This document shows, piece by piece, positions 10,971-22,779 of a stretch of DNA of 64,000 bases. A program made the position numbers and the translations under genes. Below the pieces are notes generated by a model. It was not told the DNA's origin. It did not search any database and was given only the letters and a program-made list of their open reading frames with translations. Every line of letters begins with the position of its first letter. Within the stretch, counting starts at the first letter, position 1. Source of the DNA: Synchiropus splendidus (lineage: Eukaryota; Chordata; Actinopteri; Syngnathiformes; Callionymidae); the NCBI RefSeq assembly GCF_027744825.2, contig NC_071350.1:4216001-4280000 (forward strand), written 5' to 3'.

Positions 10971-12454
10971 ATGCGGCTCTTTCCCCAGTTTCATGCAGCT
11001 CTACACCAAATGAGCAGCTGAACTGGCTGCGGTTTTGTTCAAGTTGCCTTAGAGATGATCATTTATACAGAAACAAGACAAAGTAAGAGCTATTCTGGTG
11101 AAGTGTCAAAATATTGTTCAAAGATTTTGGCTTGTGCTTAACTTCAATTCAGTGTTTGTGAAGCATTCATCACTGCATGATGAGTAAGGATTTATTTATT
11201 TTTTTTAAATTCCTGGTTGGGAAATCATTGATAGCATTGATACAGGATCACCTTTTCCCCCCCAAATAATTCCTCTGTGTATTGGTAGGAGGTGATCTTA
11301 TGGTTAAGACATACAAACCAAACAACATGTTCATCTCTTGTCCAACTGTGAATAAGCATTCTTCATTCAGTTGTGGGAGTGATGCGTGTCAAATGACCAG
11401 CAGATGTCAGTCATCCCAAATGAGCTGTTACAGAAGGTCTTGGGTGTTCAGGGTGTGAGTGAAGCAATTGGGTGAAAAGATTCCACACACTCACCGGCCT
11501 CAATGTCTCTATTGGTAACACCTGAATGCCAGCAGATAAAGAAGAACATCCAAATTTGTCCTTCAGATCAGTGCTCTTAAAATGCCTTGTGGCTTCTAAA
11601 ACAATTATGACCTCTACAAGAAATTAAAGCTAAAGTGAGTTCTCCATTTGTTGAGTAACTTAACCGCAGTGTACGTGCCTGGCCAACAATTAATTCTACC
11701 ACGGTAGAATTGTCTTAATATGTAACCCCGGTATAATATACACAGAAAACCAAATGTCCATGTTGTAAGTGCACACATACAGTTCATTTGTTGGGGCCAT
11801 TTGTGTTGTGTTGAAAGCGAAGGCATGACTTGGGCGTAACCTTTCTCTTGCTTGGTGTCCTCTGGGATCGGCTCTAAGCTTGGCTCTCCAGTATGAGCAG
11901 CGGAAGATTAAATAAATGCCGTGTTATTTCTATGCACCAATGTCCCCTGTGAAAAAAAAAGAAGAAGAAAAAAAAACAGTTCAACCCTCCTGATCCCTGT
12001 CAAAATGTGCACAGTAACAACTGGGATAATCTCAGTGCTAATCGCAGCAGGTTGCTTTTGTTCCCTTTAATTGGATGGGCTCTTATGATCAGCATTAAAG
12101 GAGCTCAGCTTTGAATTTCTGCTGTATTTTACCTACGATCTCACAGGTTGGTGTGAGCTTGATGTCCATAATTAAGTTCCAGGCAAGCAAGCCTGTGGTT
12201 CAATCAGCCTTCCAGGAATCCTTCAGAGACGGTCTAATCCTTCTCAGAAACATTTGTACAATTAGATATTTGGCCCACATACACCGTGCTTCCTGCCCGC
12301 GGCACTGCCTCATCTTAGAGGTTTTGGAAATAATCTCCACAGCCGCTAACATGGCCTCGGAAACTGACTTAACAGTTCACAGAAACATACCATTTGATAG
12401 CAAGATGGGCACAACATTCACCTGATAACTGAATGTACAGCAAAAACATTTCCA
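10971..12454. other. Non-coding stretch
   Basis: No gene or identified repeat. A 9-bp hairpin (AATTCTACC/GGTAGAATT) is at 11692-11711. A purine run (GAAGAAGAAAAAAAA) is near 11950-11978. About 12010-12400 looks like a unique, possibly regulatory block. Confidence 0.5.
12010..12400. promoter_or_regulatory. Candidate conserved non-coding element
   Basis: Unique sequence with homeodomain-type cores (CTTTAATTGGATGG, TCCATAATTAAGTT) and moderate GC. The overlapping 104-codon frame is not recognisable as protein. Inferred from composition only. Confidence 0.22.
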
Positions 12455-13030
12455 ATTGTGTGCTGTATTGGAGAGTGTGAGAAAGAGGTGAAGAAGAGGG
12501 TGCAGACAGGATGGAATCATTGGAGAAAAGTGTCAGGTGTGATGTGTGACAAAAGGGTGTCGGCATGGATGAAAGGGAAGGTGCACCCAACTGTGGTCAG
12601 GCCAGCAATGTTGGATACTTTGGAAACAGTGGCACTGAGGAAAAGACAGGAAACAGAACTGGAGGTAGCAGAGATGAAGATGCTGAGGTTCTCTCTGGGA
12701 GTGAGCAGGATGGATAGGATCAGGAAGCAGTATATCAGAGGAACAGCACATGTCAGGTGTTTAGGAGACAAAGTCAGAGAGGCTAGATGGAGATGGTTTG
12801 GACATGTACAGAGGAGAGAGAGGCAGTACATTGGTAGGAAGATGTTGAGGTTGGAACTGCCAGGCAGAAGGTGGAGAGGAAGGCCAGAGAGGAGATTTAT
12901 GGAGGTAGTGAAGGAGGTCATGAATGAGGTTTGTTGGTTTGAGAGAAGAGGAAGCAGAGGACAGGGTGAGATGGAGGAGGATGATCTGTTTTGGCGACCC
13001 CTGAAGGGAGAAGCCGAAAAAAAAAAAAAT
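12455..13030 (+). pseudogene. RTE-type non-LTR retrotransposon, 3' end with partial reverse transcriptase
   Basis: This is the best-preserved retroposon coding remnant in the window. An open frame from 12458 encodes the C-terminal part of an RTE-like reverse transcriptase: KMLRFSLGVSRMDRIRKQY, then CLGDKVREARWRWFGHVQRR, then LELPGRRWRGRPERRFMEVV. These are thumb and post-palm motifs; the catalytic FADD region and the N-terminal endonuclease are absent, as usual for 5'-truncated copies. The coding part runs into a short tail, CCCCTGAAGGGAGAAGCC then GAAAAA, typical of this family's 3' end. It lacks the expected YG motif after VRPAML, so it is mutated. Related pieces lie at 10690-10970, 26990-27370 and 43252-43348. 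The clade label is from memory of motif style. Confidence 0.75.
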
Positions 13031-13699
13031 ATTGTCGTCATAAAAGAATCCATCATCATTCCATACCACCAGAAAGCACTCAATATTACTTCAACTCAAG
13101 CGGGATTAAAACAGCAATACATATTTCAGGAAAACAAAACTTTATTCATATATAGCACATTTCAGAATGTGTGCGTCACATCAAAGACCTGCGGTGAACA
13201 CCAGGTTATGACTTACAAGTCCAGTAGAAACATATGAGATCTACAGTAGTATTCAAATATCAGCAGGATGTGTGTAGAACTCAATGGTCAGGGCTTCGGT
13301 GTGTCGGTTTCCTGCTTTTGCATCCTGGATTTGTGAGTTTGAATGTTCACTTCTGTCTCGATTAGAGCAGTGTGTCATTGGTGACGCATCCCATCCTTGC
13401 TACCTTAGAGGAGTCTGGTGGTCTTGGAATTATTACCAGGACACTACCAGGCCTGGCAGGTCACCGCCAGAGAGGGCTATGTCTAGAGATTACATGGATT
13501 CGGTCACATAATTTCTATAAACTACTACTGCGCATCACTCGCAACACGCAGTGTTGTGCGCACCGTTCCTCTTCCCACACACTCACTGTGAAGAAGCCGG
13601 TCAAATGCACAACTTCGAGTTGTTTGTAAACCTGATGTGCCTCTAACTTGACCAAACACCTTTATAACAGAATGATGGTTCCTTGGCGGACAAAACGAG
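13031..13699. other. Non-coding stretch
   Basis: No gene seen. A weak tRNA-derived SINE-like patch is at 13271-13360 (separate entry). The rest is unique-looking with short open frames only. Confidence 0.45.
13271..13360 (+). repeat. Possible degraded tRNA-derived SINE head
   Basis: GTAGAACTCAATGGTCAGGG resembles a polymerase III A box context (pattern TRGYNNANNGG). GAGTTTGAATGTTC, about 50 bases on, weakly resembles a B box. No cloverleaf, tail or target duplication is visible, so this is tentative. Confidence 0.2.
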
Positions 13700-14469
13700 T
13701 AATGTAGGTGTACTTGCATTTGAGTACTCAGCGATACCGAATACTTTACATTGGATCATTACACATAAAGTTACTTTGATTTATTATTTTTTTTCCATAT
13801 AGATCATTATTTGAACAACATTCCTCAGTAGGTTTTTCTGATACATGGATGACAAGCTTCACTGCAGCATGTTGCGAGGTTTATGCACATTTGTTTCTTG
13901 TGGAAGGACAACCAAGGAACTATCAAGTAAAAGTACTTATTCCCTGACAGAGGGGTCTAATACATAGACAGAATTCTGGGGTCAGAAGCTACACCTGACT
14001 TATCCATAGCAATAGTCTGGTAGAGTGACAAAAACTATCGAAAAAAACAGTTATTGTCCTGTTCTGATTGGTTCTATGTGTTACATAGCCATCTGTTTCC
14101 TCTGCGATTGGGGAGCAGTGTCTCCGAAAACTGATCCAAACTGCCTTTGTGGTTTCTGATTCTTGCAGATTCTTTTCTAGTCTCCTGTGGATGGTCCTTA
14201 TCTCATGCCTCCTTGTGACTTGTAGCATCCTATATACTGGATCTCTGTCTTCTTGCAACCGTTCTTTCAGAATCTCCAGTAGCATAAACAACTGTAGCAC
14301 CATTGGTCGTGTATGTTCATGAAAAAGTACTGAATAATATTCTCGTCAAGTACAAACACAAACTTTACAAAATGTCATAAAATGACATTCACTCTGCCAT
14401 AAAGTGATATCAGTGTTGTGGTACTGAGGTATCGGACCATGTCAATATCTATTTGGGTGCATCCCTAGT
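13700..14469 (-). mobile_element. hAT-like non-autonomous element ('CTAGGGATGCACC' type)
   Basis: The right end reads TTTGGGTGCATCCCTAG, whose reverse complement is the start CTAGGGATGCACC of a very common fish hAT-type MITE. The left part contains CTTGCATTTGAGTACT and GATACCGAATACTT, internal phrases of the same repeat type. GGTACTGAGGTATCGG near the right end is the inverted counterpart. The left tip is missing or mutated and no clean 8-bp duplication is visible. The 104-codon minus frame at 13989-14303 shows no transposase domain. Confidence 0.55.
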
Positions 14470-17400
14470 TTAGAGTGACGCGATTTGGTCAGAGCCATTA
14501 AATATATTAGAACTGACCAATAGCCCCACCTCGCCACTGTCATTCGCCCATTCCCTAAAATATATGTGTGTGTACGGTCTCATCTGGGAAGGGACAAGAT
14601 CCGCACAATACTTCTTACTTTGGAAGGAATGTGTTCCCAAGTCATCTCCCTGAACGTTGAATATTGTATCGCAGGACAAGGTTGAACACAGGCTGTGTTT
14701 AGTATTGCTATAAATAAAGGGAGTGCGCCTGTCTTCCCTGAGATAAAGCTGTACAATTAAGACTGAGTGCTGGGTGCGAGATGAGTGCTTTAGATGGGGA
14801 ATGCAGATGGCACGTGCCTCTCTCGCCTGAGTCCCCTCATGCTCTGTCCATCCTGTATCGTGTAGCGCTCAACCTCCATTCCCTGTCACTGGCCTCTAAA
14901 CAGCCTCTTCCCATTCAGAGAAAGAGGCTTTTAATTGCATTTCCATGTAGGTGTTTTTGGAGGGTGTCATTCCCCAGGCAGAAGCAAGAGTGCTCTGAGA
15001 CGAGCTGAACATGCTCACCAGGCAAGTCCGAGCCCACCAGGGGAAATGCGTTGGAGTGAAGAGGTGCTGGAAGTGCTCATCGCCCTGTCGGGATGAAAAA
15101 AAAAAAAAAAAAGCCATAACAGCAGAGATATAAATAAATGCATGGGGAGAGCGTTTTTCCTCATGGATGGAAAGCCTTTAACCTTTTGGTCCACTTAAGA
15201 GCAGAAATGCCTTAGTGACATTTCACTTGCATATTCCGTGCTCACCAGGAAGACAATTTGGAGGTAATCTGGCAAAGCCTTAATGGATTGCTGCAGCTTT
15301 TTGTGCAGCCACAATTAAATTACATATCTGTGGCTGAAGTGAACTGCTTTCGATGTCACCATAGAACACCTAAAAATGTAGAAGTCTTATTGTTATTATG
15401 TATGATGCATGCTGTTCTATAACCAGCAAAGTGTCCGCTTGATCTCAATAGGACGCTCCTGCAGCGATGTCACCATCTGTGATTTGTCATAACTATATCG
15501 TCCACTTCAGCGAGCACTTCGCCAGTCACTTTCGTATTTTCACACCCCAGATCTGTCATGGCATGGACTCCATCAGACCTCTGAATGCCTGCTGTTGTAT
15601 CTGACACTGAGATGTTGGAGAGAAAATCCTTTAAGCTGTGAGGTTGGGGCTCAGGGCATTTGTCTAGCACATCCCTCACACTTCACTGGATTGAGATCTG
15701 GGCGAGTTCAGCACCTTGAAAATCTCAAACTACATTTTGTTGCCTTGTCTTCTACATGTAAGAAATGTGCTCACACCTGGCCGTCCTCATATTGTGCATG
15801 GCCCAGTGACCCTGTTGTGTTGCTTACATGCCCATCAGCAGCATTTGACACAGTTGGACTCAAAAAATATTGTTACTCGTCAGACTAATGGAAAGTTATT
15901 GACACTGTTCAGATTCAGGGAAAGAACCTGGTGAAGGCTGCCTCATTGTTTTTTGTTATCCCATTCCTCCTTAGTGCAGACTGAGCGTCTCACAGATGCT
16001 CAAGGTCATTGCTACATTCTTGCTTGCTATCTTCAGTGTTACTGTGCACCCCTTCCGTCCAGTGATTTAAGTGTATGCTTGCTGAAAATTCCTGAGTGAG
16101 TTTCAACTTCATACGGAGAACTTGTGTTCTCACTCTCTTCAATAAATATTCATCAAAGACAAGTCTCTCTTTACTGAAGTCAAGAAATTCTGAAGTCCCA
16201 AATGCACCATTGCATCCAATGAGAGGCATGGTTAAGGCAGCACTTAAGGAAAATTGCATAGCCACATAAGCTGCTGTATGTAACTAGTGATATACTTTGA
16301 AATCCAATGAAACCTATGCGTCAACATGCAACACAGATGAGTGACTTCAGCGATGGTCACCAAAGTCTCCTTGAAAATAGTCGATATCTGACACCTTGGG
16401 AGTGAAAGATTGTAGCAAGGGCATGCTATGAAGCTTTCAGCGAAACAAAACCATGAAACCAATTGAACCGGAGCCTGGACAAGAGTGAACAAATAGTAGG
16501 TGTTGCATTTGCACCCTGCCAAGGATCAGGATTTATGAAAGTCTACACTTCAGATGCTGACACAGCTATAGTCCTACAGAACTTGAAAGTCATTCATTGA
16601 TTGTCAACAGAGCGTACACATGTTTTGTGAAGATATTTCTGGTCTGATGAATAAAATCTAGTGAGGAAGGCTTTCATTATGATGCTAAGAAACCTGTTTT
16701 AACAAGAGAAGATGCGATTCTGCAAAGCATTGTCACTGTCCGCTATCGAAATGAGGGCTACTGTTTATTTTATTTATCTGGAGACCTTTCAGCTTCCACA
16801 ACAGTCAGCAAATAACACAGTTCTAACAGCAGGAGAGCTGGAAACATATTGTGGTGAAGTGCTGCTTTTGGATGACTTTAGACATAATATTCTTTTTGGT
16901 CAATTTCTTCTTTTTTTTGCTGATGTTTGGCCAACACCACCATGCTTTAACTGCTTTATTCGCCAACACAATGTTGTTAATTACCCACAATCCATCATTC
17001 ATTCCTCTAGTCAACAGTCCAGCATGTGCTCACAATACTGTACAAACTGGGACCACAGTAAATCTCCCTCGCGGCAAATTTTATCAACCTCTGCAAGCTC
17101 AAATGAAAGGAAACAAAAATGTTTCCAGCAACCAACCATCAACTTGGATGAACTAGTGGCAGCCATTGAATGTTTGTTTGATCTCATTTTCAAAAATGCA
17201 CTAACTTGTGTATTTAAGTGAGCCACTAACCCTTAAAAATGTACTTAAAGGGTTACACAGCAATATATTAATATTTGATAAGGTTCTTGACTCTCATTAA
17301 TTATTTGGCAACAGTTCAAGTCGTGCGTTATGATGATCAGTCAATTGTCATTGGGAGGGTCTAAGAATAGCTTGCGATCAGCATCATCGTGTCTTACGCG

Positions 17401-17935
17401 GTGAGCAGCTGCTGATCAATATTTGAGTTGGCCTGAGCAGAAATGGTTAAAATATTACCCCGACAGGTTCCTGTCTTACTGAAGAAGATGAAGAGCCCCA
17501 GGCTGTACATCAATGTGACCGTTACAATCTACAGTGGGTCGTGGTGCGCTTTTGATTTTTTTCAATTCCTTTAAATCATTCTGTCATTCAAGGGTTTTTG
17601 TGCCATTCGGAGCAACAGAACACATGTAGACACAGGGCTTCATGTCGGGGTGTGTGTGGGTGTGAGATTAATAAAGAATGTGTTTCAGAGAATGATCAAA
17701 CTGTGTGTGTGTCAGGACAGTGTAAACAAGGTGATAAAAGAGATGCATGGTAAAGGTGCAATTTTTAAGTTAAAAAAAACAAACAAACAAACATCAGCTA
17801 CTAGTCCATGATCATCATCAAAATGAAATCTTCAAGAAAAGGTCTGTACTGTATTTTCTCTGGCCATAGTGAACATTCATCTTCATACCAAACCAAAACA
17901 TTTCGGAATTTTCCTGTCACATTACATTTTAAATA
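14470..17935. other. Non-coding stretch, partly of unknown repeat origin
   Basis: No host gene recognised. About 14780-15360 looks unique and moderately GC-rich. The 15.44-17.23 kb part contains several mid-length frames on both strands (for example plus 16712-17221, 169 codons) but none matches a domain I know. A 17-base phrase at 16316-16332 and a 15-base phrase at 16391-16405 recur in the same order at 50648-50702, hinting at an unnamed repeat. Poly-A runs lie near 15097 and 17770. Confidence 0.4.
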
Positions 17936-18908
17936 TAGATCCTATACAACCAAAATTATTTTCTCACCCATCCAAATGATCAGGTGTCCTAGTCACTAGG
18001 CCTCAGGTGTATAAAACCAAGCACCTGGCCTGCTGACTCTCAGGAGCTCAGTGTATTCCAGCGTGGAACTGTTATGCCACCTGTGCAACAAATCCAGTCG
18101 TGAAAATTCCTCACTCCTAAATATTCCACAGTCAACTGTCAGCTTTATTATAAGAAAATGGAAGAGTTTGGGAACAACTGCAGGTCAGTCACGAAGTGGT
18201 AGGCCATGTAAACTGACAGAGAGGGGTCAGCAGCTGCTGAGGTGCCTAGTGCAAAGTGGTCGGCCATTTTCTCTACAGTCAATTGCTGCAGTGCTCAAAG
18301 TACAGTCCGGAGAGAGCTTCATGGAATGGGTTTCCTTGGCTGAGCAACTGCATCCAAGTCACACATCACCAAGTATAATGCAAAGTGCTGGATTCAGTGG
18401 TGTAAAGCAGCCGTCACTGGAGTACAGAGCAGTGGAGGCGCCTTCTCTGGAGTGATGAATCACGCTTGTCCATCTGGCAATCTGATGGGTCCGGAGGTTG
18501 CCAGGAGAAGGGTACATTGCGGACTGCATTGTGCCAAGTGTGAAATTTGGTGGAGGAGGAATTATGGTGTGGGGTTGTTTTTCAGGAGTTGGGCTTGGCC
18601 TGGTGTGGATGAACTTGACTGGCCTGCACAGAATCCTGACCTGAACCCAATAGAACACCTTTGGAATGAATCAGAGCGGCGACTGAGAGCCAGGCCTTCT
18701 CCACCAACATCAGTGTGTCACCTCACCAATGTGTATTTGGAAGAATGGCCATCCTATTAACACACTCCTCAACCTTGTGGACAGCCTTCCCAGAAGAGCT
18801 GAAGCTTTAGTAACTGCATATTGAACCATATGGGTTAGGAATGGGATGGCACTTAAGTTCATATGGGAGTCAAGGCAGGTGACTTTATACTTTTGGTAAT
18901 ATAGTGTA
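17936..18908 (+). pseudogene. Tc1-like transposase gene, internally deleted transposon copy
   Basis: A degenerate Tc1-family DNA transposon. The right terminus reads ACTTTTGGTAATATAGTG before TA (18907-18908). The left terminus near 17936 is mutated but leads into CTCACCCATCCAAATGATC. The transposase is recognisable. An N-terminal paired-like DNA-binding region (LLNIPQSTVSFIIRKWKSLG, then GQSRSGRPCKLTERGQQ) is open from 18051. After a frame change comes the first catalytic block (TGGAGTGATGAATCACGC, Asp codon present), and then NPDLNPIEHLWNE, which holds the third acidic residue. The segment with the second catalytic Asp is missing: the text jumps from GGGCTTGGCC to TGGTGTGGATGAACTTGACT, an estimated 200-bp deletion. 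With frameshifts and the lost Asp it cannot encode an active transposase. Confidence 0.85.
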
Positions 18909-18946
18909 CATATATACATTGTCAAATAACTAGTGTTTAGGCCTGT

Positions 18947-19036
18947 TCAGGGTTGTGAGGAGAGCTGGAGCATCTCCCAGCAGTCCTTGGCTGAGAGGCA
19001 GGAATACACCCCGGACAGATCGCCAGTCCAACACAA
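18947..19036 (+). repeat. LINE 3'-tail-type interspersed repeat
   Basis: The order GAGCTGGAGCATCTCCCAGC, GAGAGGCAGGAATACACCC, GGACAGATCGCCAGTCCA is characteristic of a widespread fish repeat found at the 3' ends of L2-like LINEs and derived SINEs. Only this 90-bp piece is present, about 40 bp right of the Tc1-like element. Family name is from memory. Confidence 0.6.
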
Positions 19037-22000
19037 CTTTCATTTGCGCATTTCAGAGTGTCACTTTCGATCTCACTGGGCGACTGCACATTTCCCCAAC
19101 TTCTCTGCCCTTTATACATAGTGATGTACATCAGGAAGTGCTGCAAAGTGGAAGTATTTGACTCAATTATGCGGAATAATGCGGAAAGTTGAAATCTCAT
19201 TTTCACCACCAATTGAAATCTGTCAACTGGGGGTGAAAACATATAAATATTTTCTTCTTAGACCAACAGAAAGTCAACTGTTGAATTGCGTAATCTTAAA
19301 TTATTGATCTTCTGTCTTTTCTCCTCTGCTTCAGGGAGTGTCATGTCATCAAGTGCTTCTAGCAGTGTATTGTGGAGGCAGACATGCATGTGGCGTCTAA
19401 CAATAAAAAAGAAAAAAATCCATGTGTGCGTGTGGAGATGTGTTTTAACTGTGTAACAATGGATTAACCTGTGATTATTTTTGGGTTTTTTTTTGCTTTG
19501 TTTGGTTATCTGTGAAACTTGCCACCTCCAAGCTCCACATCTTTTTCACTCTCACAGCAAGAGTGATTCTTCACTGCTTGGAGTTGACAAGATCTGACTC
19601 GCCACCTCAGTATGTTAACCCTGTTACCCTCTTAATTTTTTTTATTTTTTCTTTGCCAAAGTGGTTAACAATAAAATAAATAAATAATGATGGTAGCTCC
19701 ACGTGTGTTTGAGAAAACAAGTAATTAGAAGTAGCTAGGTGCCTTGTAGCTTAACGTCCTTGGTCAGAGAACGCGGTTGTCCAGGTGGCCACAATGACTC
19801 CACCATCAATGTTGAATTGTTTCCGTTTACCTGTCTTTTTGAGTGCATTGTAGTACCGTACAGCAAAGTCAGATCATTATCAGTGTCTCCTTTTGAAGCT
19901 TCTGACAGCCTTATTTTAATACTTTTTGGCCAGCAACATGTGGGTCAGAAGCTCCTTTGCTGGCAACTGTGTGGTCTCCAACATGTTGGTGTGTTCATGA
20001 CAAGACACCAAGAGAGAGACATTCATGGAGATATAATGAACTCAATTTCAGACACATCATCTTCCTTGCCGACATGGTTTGTGCCCATGGCGGTACACAT
20101 GGTGGTGATATCAAAAATGCAGCCAGCTACTAGCCCTCTGATTTTGGTGTCCACAGATTTGAGACCCAAGTTGGTGTGTTACTCGAAGTGATGGACTGTG
20201 CTGGAAGCCTCACATCTAGAGGAACTTGACCACTTTTTGGCTCAGCAGTGCAGGATCAGCCATACTTTCTTCCTCACTCCCTCCTAGTACTTTTCTTCTG
20301 CTTCAACCTAATACCACTATTGTGGTAGTAATCATGGTTCCATGTATCAAAGCAGGTCTTCCAGGTTCTGAAGCTGCAATGCCCAGACCCTAGCTCTAGA
20401 GCATCACACGCTGCGTATGTATCAGTGTATTGTTGCATTTAAACAGATTATAATCTGACACACACACCTTCAAATAGTTAAACTCTTATGTTGCACAATT
20501 TCTTTGATGCTGACACTATTATTTCTTGCATTTCCCTAAAAGCCTGATAGTTTTGCTCAGCGGACGGTTTCATCTTGGAACTCAATTTTTGCCCTGAACA
20601 CTGACTTCAATGGGTTCTTTGAGTCCTGATTCACATATATGTTTTTCTTTTTTGGAAAGCAGACATGAATCACACCAACCCGTCCTCACTCCCATGACGT
20701 TATATATTGTCCTACATTGACAATAAAGGCAGCCGCCCATGTTGCATGTTGATGTTAAGCCGTTTTAATAGCCTAAGAAACATATTTTCCAGGCGAGGGT
20801 TGCTATTTATAACCCCTAAGTGACGGTGCCACCAGAGAGTCAAGGACGGCCGCACAACATGTTGCTACAGTACCATGCAGAACCATCCTATGGCTTACCT
20901 AACCCCGACCTCCGTCTGTCATTTACATGACGTGCTGCCCACGACATCATACTGAAGGCTGCCTTCAGCGCCAGCATAGGACGCAAAAGTCACCTTCCCA
21001 ACAACAACGCCAGCATGGGAGGGAGGATTGGTTGGCCATTCTTAGTCTGCCTCAGACCACTTTGTCATGGAAGAACCTTCCTGGAGCACCTACTACACAA
21101 CTCTCAGGATCCCAGAAGAACACAAACCTACCCACCACAAGGAAGGAGTTTCTTTGTCTGCTTCATGCAAAAGTTGAGAGCTAAACCCCAGATGTTGATC
21201 CATTGATTTGTGTCCAGATCCTGACTTTATTTTGTAGATGTCAGCCACAAACTTTGTGTTGTATACACATATTTTCATATTTCACATACGACTTTATGTA
21301 TTTCATGTATGAATATGGGTGATATATATTAATATGATGTATTAATGACAGATATCTGTATTGTGGCAACTTGCTTTATCATTATCTATGGTTTGTCATT
21401 GCATTTAATGCAATAATGACACAATGATTTTTATGAAGTAATAAACTGATGTTAACAATAGAGTTAGTGGGTTTATCAAAGTCTAAATTTCAGACTGTCT
21501 ACGGCAGATAGATCACTAATTAACATGAAAAGTTTCTCTCTCATCTGCGCTCTATTCAAACGCTCTCAATGACAGTAAATTGCCATAATGTACCTCTGCC
21601 TTCAGCTGCCATACTGTTGAGTCTGATGTGATGGTGAAATAGAAGTATTTTCTTCATAACCATGACCTGATGGTGAAATAAAACCTTTTAAAAACTTAAA
21701 CTTAGCATAGTTCTGAAGTATACAGAAAGTCCTCTCTTCTGATTCAAGGATATGTGTCTCTCTTTGCTCTTCGATAAATACTGAAGGTAGCGTGTGTTTT
21801 TACGGAAAAAAAGGTTAAGAAAAACCACATTACTCCAATAACTTACTTTTTCGAACATGAATTCAATCCTATTTTATTTAAAAAAAAATCTCATGCTTCT
21901 GTTCAATAGTTTTTCAATAGCAATTTTTTTTTATTTATATAATTTAACAAGACAGACCATTACTGGTTTTCAGGCTGCAAGACTACCTACTGTGCCTCAG

Positions 22001-22612
22001 TGAAGCCAAAGTTTTCATTGTGTGTATACTATTATTTTTGGAAAATATTCATTTCCACTGGAGCATTAATTTTTCACCAAGATCTTGTGTTGATGATGGT
22101 AGTGTCCAACCACAGCTAAAGATACTCTTTGGAGTGACGGTCTCTTTCTTCACTCCTTGGAATTAAAACAAAAAAAAAAAAAAAATGGACAGATGAAGCA
22201 ACATAGTGATTCTGAGCCAGCTGACCTCATTCTTTGGATACCAACTACAACAACCCCAAACAGTGGTTTTGACCAGCTAGTGTGCCTCATGACCCAAATT
22301 GCAAACAAGCATAAAAAGCCAGGAGACCAATCACTCTGTTCTATTCACGGTTGCTCGTAACCAAAGACACTGCTTGTAAATCCAAAAGGAAATAACTCCT
22401 GGTTGCACTTCTTTACTTAGATGCTCATAAAATGAAACACATTCATCGAACCTAGAATTTATTGCAACTTGATTGTCCCATAGTTTCCCCCTAAACTACT
22501 CAGAGAACGTTGTTCACATTGTGTGGATTCAACACATCATTTTTAATCCAGGAGCACCACCAACGGAGCTCTGAAAATGAGACTGTTACAGCCTAATCCC
22601 AACCTTACTCCG

Positions 22613-22637
22613 TTACACCTCATCAGCCCATCACTAC
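22613..22637. mobile_element. Family D MITE terminus fragment
   Basis: ACCTCATCAGCCCATCACTA matches the right terminus of family D (ACCTCATCTACCCATCACTA). Only the tip is seen, so chance or an isolated fragment are both possible. Confidence 0.35.
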
Positions 22638-22779
22638 AATTATAGTTTTAGTATTTTTAGTTTTCATTTTATTGCAAGGATTTGTCAGAATGTTTTAAAT
22701 GTGGATGGCTCCACTTCTCTTCTTCAGCATACTGTCTCCTAAACAGCGAGAAACCCATGAAATAGTGGTCTTGAAAGCC

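Noticed and set aside
12517..13083. 188-codon minus-strand frame, the longest minus-strand frame in the window
   Set aside because: It is the antisense shadow of the plus-strand RTE reverse-transcriptase fragment, whose translation matches the known motif order.
15440..15860. Tc1-like or gene remnant suggested by phrases such as CACTGGATTGAGATCTGG
   Set aside because: The phrase recalls a known repeat, but neither termini nor transposase motifs could be placed.
16712..17221. 169-codon plus frame
   Set aside because: No domain, no splice context and no second copy; length is near the chance maximum for this amount of AT-rich DNA.
19739..20191. 150-codon plus frame
   Set aside because: No recognisable domain, signal peptide or neighbouring exon.
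20670..20960. Dispersed repeat starting CCAACCCGTCCTCACTCCC
   Set aside because: Only a 10-base similarity to 49986-49995 exists within the window, too little to define a family.
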